Shown: positions 59,964 through 64,000 of the stretch, one piece after another | Layout: each line of letters begins with the position of its first letter | Numbering within the stretch: position 1 is the stretch's first letter | Assembly: GCA_016794665.1 (NCBI GenBank) | Contig: JAEUHB010000162.1 | Span: forward strand, 1-64,000 | Length of the DNA stretch: 64,000 bases | Direction: 5' to 3' | Source: Opitutaceae bacterium | Lineage (GTDB): Bacteria; Verrucomicrobiota; Verrucomicrobiia; Opitutales; Opitutaceae | The notes under the pieces: model-generated | The model's database searches: none | The model's input: only the letters and a program-made list of their open reading frames with translations | Told to the model about the DNA's origin: nothing | Translations under genes and position numbers: made by a program

Positions 59964-60812
59964 GTGCTTTTCGACGCCCACAACCACCTGCATTTCGCCG
60001 CGCTCGCGCCGCACCTTGGCCGCGTTTTCGTCGATCTGCGCGCAATCGATCTTCGGGGCGCGGTCGTGAACGGCACCTGCGAGGAAGAGTGGCCCGCCGT
60101 CTCTGCGCTCGCGCGCGAGCAAGCGTGGATCGTGCCGAGCTACGGCGTCCATCCGTGGGACGCGGGCAACCGCTCGCACGGTTGGCAGGCGACGCTGCGC
60201 TCCCGGCTCGTTGCGGAATCTGCCAGCCACGTCGGCGAAATCGGCCTTGATCGCCGGATCATTGACGACCTTTCGCCAGACGATCCACGGATCGCGGGGC
60301 TGCGCGTGGCGCCGCTCGCGGAGCAGGCGGAGGTCTTTTCGTGGCAGCTCGCGCTCGCCGCCGAGCTGAACCGGGCCGCTTCCATCCACTGCCTGCGGGC
60401 CATCGGTCCGCTGCACGAGATTCTGCGCGCCTCGCCGCGACCGGCACGGGGCTTCCTGCTCCACGCCTACAACGGCCCACGTGAGCTGGTGGAACCGCTG
60501 GCCGCACTCGGCGCATATTTCTCCTACAACGGCCGCTACCTTCATGCTCGGCACGAGGCGAAGAACCGCGCCTTTCTGGCAGTGCCGCTTGATCGCCTGC
60601 TCGTCGAGACCGATGCCCCCGCGATGGAGCTGACCGCGGCGCACGAGCGCTTCAAGCTGCCCGCCTCGGCCGAAGGCCAGCGGGTCAACCACCCCGCCAA
60701 CCTCGTTGCGGCCTACGCCGGCCTCGCCGCGCTGCGCCGCCTGCCGCTGGAGGAACTCATCACGCAGGTCGCGCGGAATTTTGCGCGTTTGTTCGGCGAG
60801 GCACGCGGGTAG
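59964..60812 (+). CDS. TatD family metal-dependent hydrolase
   Basis: 282 residues from the GTG at 59964. Metal ligands in TatD order: H6 and H8 in DAHNHLH, GEIGLDRR (~E91), IHCLRA (~H141), LLHAYNG (~H166) and LLVETDAPAM (~D216). These act as exo- or endodeoxyribonucleases in several bacteria. Translationally close to sufE, an arrangement I know from other Opitutaceae-like genomes only by resemblance. Confidence 0.88.
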   Translation: MLFDAHNHLHFAALAPHLGRVFVDLRAIDLRGAVVNGTCEEEWPAVSALAREQAWIVPSYGVHPWDAGNRSHGWQATLRSRLVAESASHVGEIGLDRRIIDDLSPDDPRIAGLRVAPLAEQAEVFSWQLALAAELNRAASIHCLRAIGPLHEILRASPRPARGFLLHAYNGPRELVEPLAALGAYFSYNGRYLHARHEAKNRAFLAVPLDRLLVETDAPAMELTAAHERFKLPASAEGQRVNHPANLVAAYAGLAALRRLPLEELITQVARNFARLFGEARG

Positions 60813-60818
60813 CTCTGC

Positions 60819-61484
60819 TCAAAACAACTCGCGTTGCTGCAGCGCCGCGCGCTTCTCCGGATCGAGCGTGCTCAGTGCGAGGAGCTGCATGGTCGAAAGC
60901 CCGGCGATCTGCGCATCGCGGGCCAGCGCGGCGAGCAGGAGCGCCCCGGCCAAGGCGTCGTAGAGCGCGGCGTGGTAACGGCGGCGGTCGGGCGGGCAGT
61001 GGCCCGCGGCGAGTCCGTCGAGTTCCACCTGCACACCCGCGGCTGCGACAAGCGACTCCAGCCGGCCCGAGTCGAACCGCGGCAGCAGCTGCGCGTAGAG
61101 CCGGGCCGTGTCGATCCACGGGCCCCAATCCGCAGTGCGCGCGCCCGGCCGCGCGAAATCCGGCACGCTGCGCGGGTAGGGCCACACGGATTTCAGCAGC
61201 GCATTCTCCACCCCCGCGTAGTGCGCCGCGAGGGGGCCCAGCTCGCGCAGGCTTGAGAAATAGGTCCACTCCTCCGCAAACGGCGCGTGTCCCGCCAGTG
61301 CCTCGGCCCGCAGCCCGTGCACCGCCGCATCCTCCTCCCGCACGCCGCCCGTCGCCCGGCAGAGCCGCGTCCGCGCCGACACAATCGCGCCGCGGAGCAC
61401 CTCGACGACGCCAAACTCAAGTATGCCCGACGCGCGGCTCCCCTCGAAATCGACGAAGAAGATCGGCTGCTCGGTCCAGGACAT
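60819..61484 (-). CDS. DEDDh-type 3'-5' exonuclease
   Basis: 221 residues from the ATG at 61484 (MSWTEQPIFFVDFEGSRAS). Exonuclease motif I D12-x-E14, motif II in TARLYAQLLP and motif III HAALYD (His, four residues, Asp) form the DnaQ-like DEDDh set. Substrate unknown; family members proofread or degrade DNA or RNA. The left arm of the palindromic repeat begins 2 bp upstream of the start codon. Confidence 0.8.
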   Translation of the reverse strand: MSWTEQPIFFVDFEGSRASGILEFGVVEVLRGAIVSARTRLCRATGGVREEDAAVHGLRAEALAGHAPFAEEWTYFSSLRELGPLAAHYAGVENALLKSVWPYPRSVPDFARPGARTADWGPWIDTARLYAQLLPRFDSGRLESLVAAAGVQVELDGLAAGHCPPDRRRYHAALYDALAGALLLAALARDAQIAGLSTMQLLALSTLDPEKRAALQQRELF

Positions 61485-61486
61485 TT

Positions 61487-61577
61487 GAAACCACGAAACA
61501 CACGAAACACACGAAAACCAAACCCGCTTTTCCCGGGGCCGGGAATTTTTCGTGTGTTTCGTGTGTTTCGTGGTTTC
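61487..61577. repeat. Perfect 31-bp inverted repeat between divergent genes
   Basis: The left arm 61487-61517 and right arm 61547-61577 are exact reverse complements, each built from tandem cgaaacaca (or its complement). They flank a 29-bp centre whose 61530-61545 also forms a hairpin (TTCCCGG GG CCGGGAA). It fills the gap between the exonuclease and HisN-like genes. A translated arm would read like (T)KHTKHTK, a sequence type I associate with Verrucomicrobia intergenic repeats. Confidence 0.85.
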
Positions 61578-61586
61578 AACCCCTCC

Positions 61587-62357
61587 GTGGATTTGTCCCC
61601 CTACCGCACCTTCATGGTCACGCTCGCCGAGGAGAGCGGCGCGTTCATCCGGCCGCACTACCGCCGGCCGGGCCTCGCCGTCGACACGAAGGCCGACGCC
61701 TCCCCCGTCACCGTGGCCGATCGGGGCGCCGAGGAACTGATGCGTGCGCGCATCACCCGGCAATTTCCCGCGCACGGCATCGTGGGCGAGGAGTTCGGCA
61801 ACGACCGCGCGGACGCCGAGTGGGTCTGGGTGCTCGATCCGATCGACGGCACCAAGGCCTTCGTCACCGGCGTGCCGCTGTGGGGCACGCTCATCGCCCT
61901 GCTGCACCGCGGGCAGCCCGTGCTCGGGTGCATCCACCAACCCGTGCTCCGCCAGCTCATGATCGGCGACGGCACGACGACCACGCTCGACGGCCAGCGC
62001 GTGCGCTGCCGCGCGACTTCGCGCGTCGAGGCTTCCACGCTGCTCACGAGCGACACGCTCAATCTCGCGAAATATCAAAACGGCCCCGCCTGCGACCGCC
62101 TGCTGGCACGGGCTCGACTGGTGCGGACCTGGGCGGATTGCTACGGCTACTTTCTCCTCGCGAGCGGCTACGCCGACATCTGCCTCGACCCCATCATGAA
62201 CCCGTGGGACATCGCCGCCCTCGTGCCCATCGTGCGCGGCGCGGGCGGGACCATCACCGACTGGCACGGCGGCGCCGCCTACCCGGCCGAGGCGACCATC
62301 GCTTGCGGCACGCCCGCGCTGCACGCGGAGGTCGTCGCGACCCTGCGCCATGGCTGA
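61587..62357 (+). CDS. hisN: Inositol monophosphatase family protein, histidinol-phosphatase-like
   Basis: 256 residues from a GTG at 61587 (VDLSPYRTF). Magnesium-site motifs: GEEFG, WVLDPIDGTKAF and ICLDPIMNPWDIAALVPIVRGAGG. The last is close to HisN-type histidinol phosphate phosphatases; inositol-1-phosphatase or related activity is possible. Start chosen because the upstream frame is the repeat. It overlaps the sensor kinase by 8 bp. Confidence 0.8.
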   Translation: MDLSPYRTFMVTLAEESGAFIRPHYRRPGLAVDTKADASPVTVADRGAEELMRARITRQFPAHGIVGEEFGNDRADAEWVWVLDPIDGTKAFVTGVPLWGTLIALLHRGQPVLGCIHQPVLRQLMIGDGTTTTLDGQRVRCRATSRVEASTLLTSDTLNLAKYQNGPACDRLLARARLVRTWADCYGYFLLASGYADICLDPIMNPWDIAALVPIVRGAGGTITDWHGGAAYPAEATIACGTPALHAEVVATLRHG

Positions 62358-63438
62358 ACGCATCCCGGCCGACGCCGCCGGCGCGCGCCAACGCTCGCGG
62401 CAGCTGCGCGACCGCGCGTTGCGCGCCGTAGGCATCCCTCTCCTCGGAATCGGTCTCCCGCGGCTGCTGGGCACCCTCGCCCCGCTCGGGCCCGACGACG
62501 CACGCTACTGGCTCGGCACCGCTTGGTTTCTCCTGCTCTCGCTTGCGCTCTGGATGGGCAACCGCTGGCTCCTCCTCCGCCTGAGCGCCCGCGCCGCCTG
62601 GACGGAGCAGCCCCGCCGCCGCCTCCTCGCGATCGCGGGGAGCATCGTGGCCTTTACACTGCCGGTCGCGGCGGCCTTCACCCTCGCGTGGTTCGCAGTG
62701 GACGCGCGGCCGGGCCTCGACTGGCCGGCTCTGGCGCTCACCCTGGCAGTGATCACACCGGCGGCCCTGCTGGTCTCGCACCTCTACGTCACCCTTTTCC
62801 TGATTCAAGATGGCCTCGAGGATCGCCTCGAACGGGAGCAGGCGGAACGGGCGAGGCTGGAGGCCGAACTCTCCACGCTGAAGAGCCAGCTCGCGCCGCA
62901 CCTGATGTTTAACTCGCTGCACACCCTCGGCGTGATGATTCGCGAGGACCCGGCGGCGGCGCGCCAGTTCAACCAGCGCCTTGCCGAGATCTGCCGCTAC
63001 CTGCTCGCTCAGATCGATCGCGAGCTCGTGCCGTTGGCCGAGGAGCTGGCGTTCCTGCGCGAATATCTCGAGTTCGTGCGGCTGCGCTTTCCCGGCAGCG
63101 TGCGCGTGACCCTGCGCGGCTTTGCCGATCCCGCCGGCACGAGCGTGCCGCCCGCGGCGCTGCAGATGCTCCTCGAAAACGCGCTCAAGCACAACGCCCA
63201 CGACGAGGGCGATCCCCTCGACATCACGGTCGACTTCGCGGGCGACACGATTCGCTTCGCCAACCCGCGGCGGCCCAGGGCGGCGGCCCCGGTGTCGACC
63301 GGCGTGGGCCTGCGCAACCTGCAAGGGCGCTGCCAGCGCACCGTGGGCCGCGCTCTCGTGGTGCACGAGAGCGAGCGGGAATTTGTCGTGCTGCTGCCGG
63401 TGCGGCGGGAAGCGAGCGCGATGGTCCGAGCCTCGTAG
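62350..63438 (+). CDS. LytS/YehU-type sensor histidine kinase
   Basis: 362 residues. Four membrane segments in the first ~150 residues, a short coiled coil (DGLEDRLEREQAERARLEAELSTLKSQ, ~154-180), then the His_kinase domain with H184 in APHLMFNSLHTL, N box LLENALKHN and GVGLRNLQGR. Such kinases usually pair with a LytTR response regulator; none is next to it here. It overlaps the phosphatase stop by 8 bp, so coupled translation is likely. Confidence 0.88.
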   Translation: MAERIPADAAGARQRSRQLRDRALRAVGIPLLGIGLPRLLGTLAPLGPDDARYWLGTAWFLLLSLALWMGNRWLLLRLSARAAWTEQPRRRLLAIAGSIVAFTLPVAAAFTLAWFAVDARPGLDWPALALTLAVITPAALLVSHLYVTLFLIQDGLEDRLEREQAERARLEAELSTLKSQLAPHLMFNSLHTLGVMIREDPAAARQFNQRLAEICRYLLAQIDRELVPLAEELAFLREYLEFVRLRFPGSVRVTLRGFADPAGTSVPPAALQMLLENALKHNAHDEGDPLDITVDFAGDTIRFANPRRPRAAAPVSTGVGLRNLQGRCQRTVGRALVVHESEREFVVLLPVRREASAMVRAS

Positions 63439-63443
63439 CGGCC

Positions 63444-63503
63444 GGTAGGGCGCGGCCTCCCCTCCGCGCCATTTGTGGCGGCGATCGGATTCGCCGCCCT
63501 ACC
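63444..63503. repeat. REP-like element with two inner hairpins
   Basis: Outer arms ggtagggcg (63444-63452) and cgccctacc (63495-63503) are reverse complements. Inside are GCGCGG/CCGCGC and GGCGGCGA/TCGCCGCC hairpins. It fills the gap between convergent genes and ends exactly at the receptor stop codon. Confidence 0.65.
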
Positions 63504-64000
63504 CTAAAAACTCACGGTCGCCGTCACGCGCGAGTTGAGCCCCGGCTGCGCGAAGCGCTGCAGGTCCGCACGGCCGCGGTCGAGTTCGCGCACGTCCTGC
63601 CAGTGCCAGTATTGGCGGTCGGTGAGGTTGAACAGGCCGGCACTGAGGCGAACATGCTCCGAAACGTGCCAATAGCCCGAGAAGTCGAACAGCGTCACGC
63701 CGCCAGGCACGAATTGCGCCGGCGTCGGCGGCCGGCCGTCCCACAGCGCGAGGATCGCGGATTTGTCGGCACGGCGCTGCGGCGCATGCGTGGTGCCGTT
63801 GAGGCGCACGCCCCACTTGTTCGCCGAGGTGTAGCTGAGCGCGCTCACCCATTTCGGCGGCTCGATTGAGTTGAGCGGCTTGTTGTCGGTGCGGTTGTCG
63901 CCCCGCGACCACGCGAAGGAGTTGGACCACGCGAAGCCGGCGAGCGCCTTTTCATAGTGGCCGAGGGGCAGCTCGACCGTCGCCTCGGCGCCGTGCACCC
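63504..64000 (-). CDS. TonB-dependent receptor, C-terminal part (runs off the window)
   Basis: 165 residues of the C terminus are visible; the gene continues past base 64000. Beta-barrel strands with YWHVSEHVRLSAGLFNLTDRQYWHWQDV and the end FAQPGLNSRVTATVSF (C-terminal F) match haem/haemoglobin-type or siderophore receptors. The M at 63998 is internal. Ligand uncertain. Confidence 0.85.
   Translation of the reverse strand, partial: VHGAEATVELPLGHYEKALAGFAWSNSFAWSRGDNRTDNKPLNSIEPPKWVSALSYTSANKWGVRLNGTTHAPQRRADKSAILALWDGRPPTPAQFVPGGVTLFDFSGYWHVSEHVRLSAGLFNLTDRQYWHWQDVRELDRGRADLQRFAQPGLNSRVTATVSF

Noticed and set aside
61487-61577. CRISPR array because of tandem short units
   Set aside because: The 9-bp units have no spacers and are arranged as an inverted repeat; no cas gene in the window.
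60819-62474. A 551-codon frame with an exonuclease at its C terminus as one gene
   Set aside because: The N-terminal 330 codons are antisense to the HisN-like gene and cross the inverted repeat (KHTKHTK). The real start is 61484.

Overview
The window looks like a high-GC chromosome segment from a Verrucomicrobiota bacterium, most likely an Opitutaceae relative. That placement is inferred from the paired DUF1501 and planctomycete-type-cytochrome/DUF1549/DUF1553 genes, several very large TonB-dependent receptors, the ribosomal gene order, and AT-rich intergenic repeats of a kind I associate with that family. No 16S gene is present to confirm it.

Layout. (1) 1-10.7 kb: a DUF1272 zinc-finger protein, then on the minus strand a sugar isomerase of the L-rhamnose type, an LDH2-family oxidoreductase, a TMTC-like membrane protein with TPRs, a 1236-residue TonB-dependent receptor, apolipoprotein N-acyltransferase and a small membrane zinc-ribbon protein. 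(2) 10.7-43.6 kb, all on the minus strand: one unbroken informational supercluster. In transcription order it runs tRNA-Thr, tuf, tRNA-Trp, secE, nusG, rplK, rplA, rplJ, rplL, rpoB, rpoC, two terminators, rpsL, rpsG, fusA, rpsJ, the S10 and spc genes, secY, a degenerate adenylate kinase, map, rpsM, rpsK, rpsD, rpoA, rplQ and a terminator. The E. coli rif, str, S10, spc and alpha operons are thus laid end to end. infA, rpmJ, rpmD and an intact adk are absent, and a small secreted protein sits between rpsS and rplV. (3) 43.7-48.3 kb: a TPR protein with a divergent ExbB/ExbD/TonB-like set. (4) 48.4-54.5 kb: LemA, a DUF6941-like protein and an M48 metalloprotease; a LysR regulator; a CarF/PEDS1-type lipid desaturase; a DctA-like symporter. 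(5) 54.7-58.9 kb: DUF1501 plus a cytochrome/DUF1549/DUF1553 protein. (6) 59-64 kb: an unknown protein, SufE, a TatD-type hydrolase, a DEDDh exonuclease, an inositol-monophosphatase-family phosphatase overlapping a LytS-type sensor kinase, and the 3' end of another TonB-dependent receptor.

Points that stand out: a P-loop-less adenylate kinase remnant at the adk locus; an ExbD whose membrane aspartate is replaced by asparagine; the unexplained secreted protein inside the S10 operon; low-complexity tails on five ribosomal proteins; a possible plasmalogen-forming desaturase; a structured leader before the large TonB receptor; and several dispersed repeat families, one lying next to start codons, one a perfect 31-bp inverted repeat between divergent genes, and one apparently captured inside a coding region. 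I found no CRISPR array, IS element, integrase or rRNA operon. No single undescribed system is proven here; the best candidates are the ExbBD/TPR operon and the repeat families.
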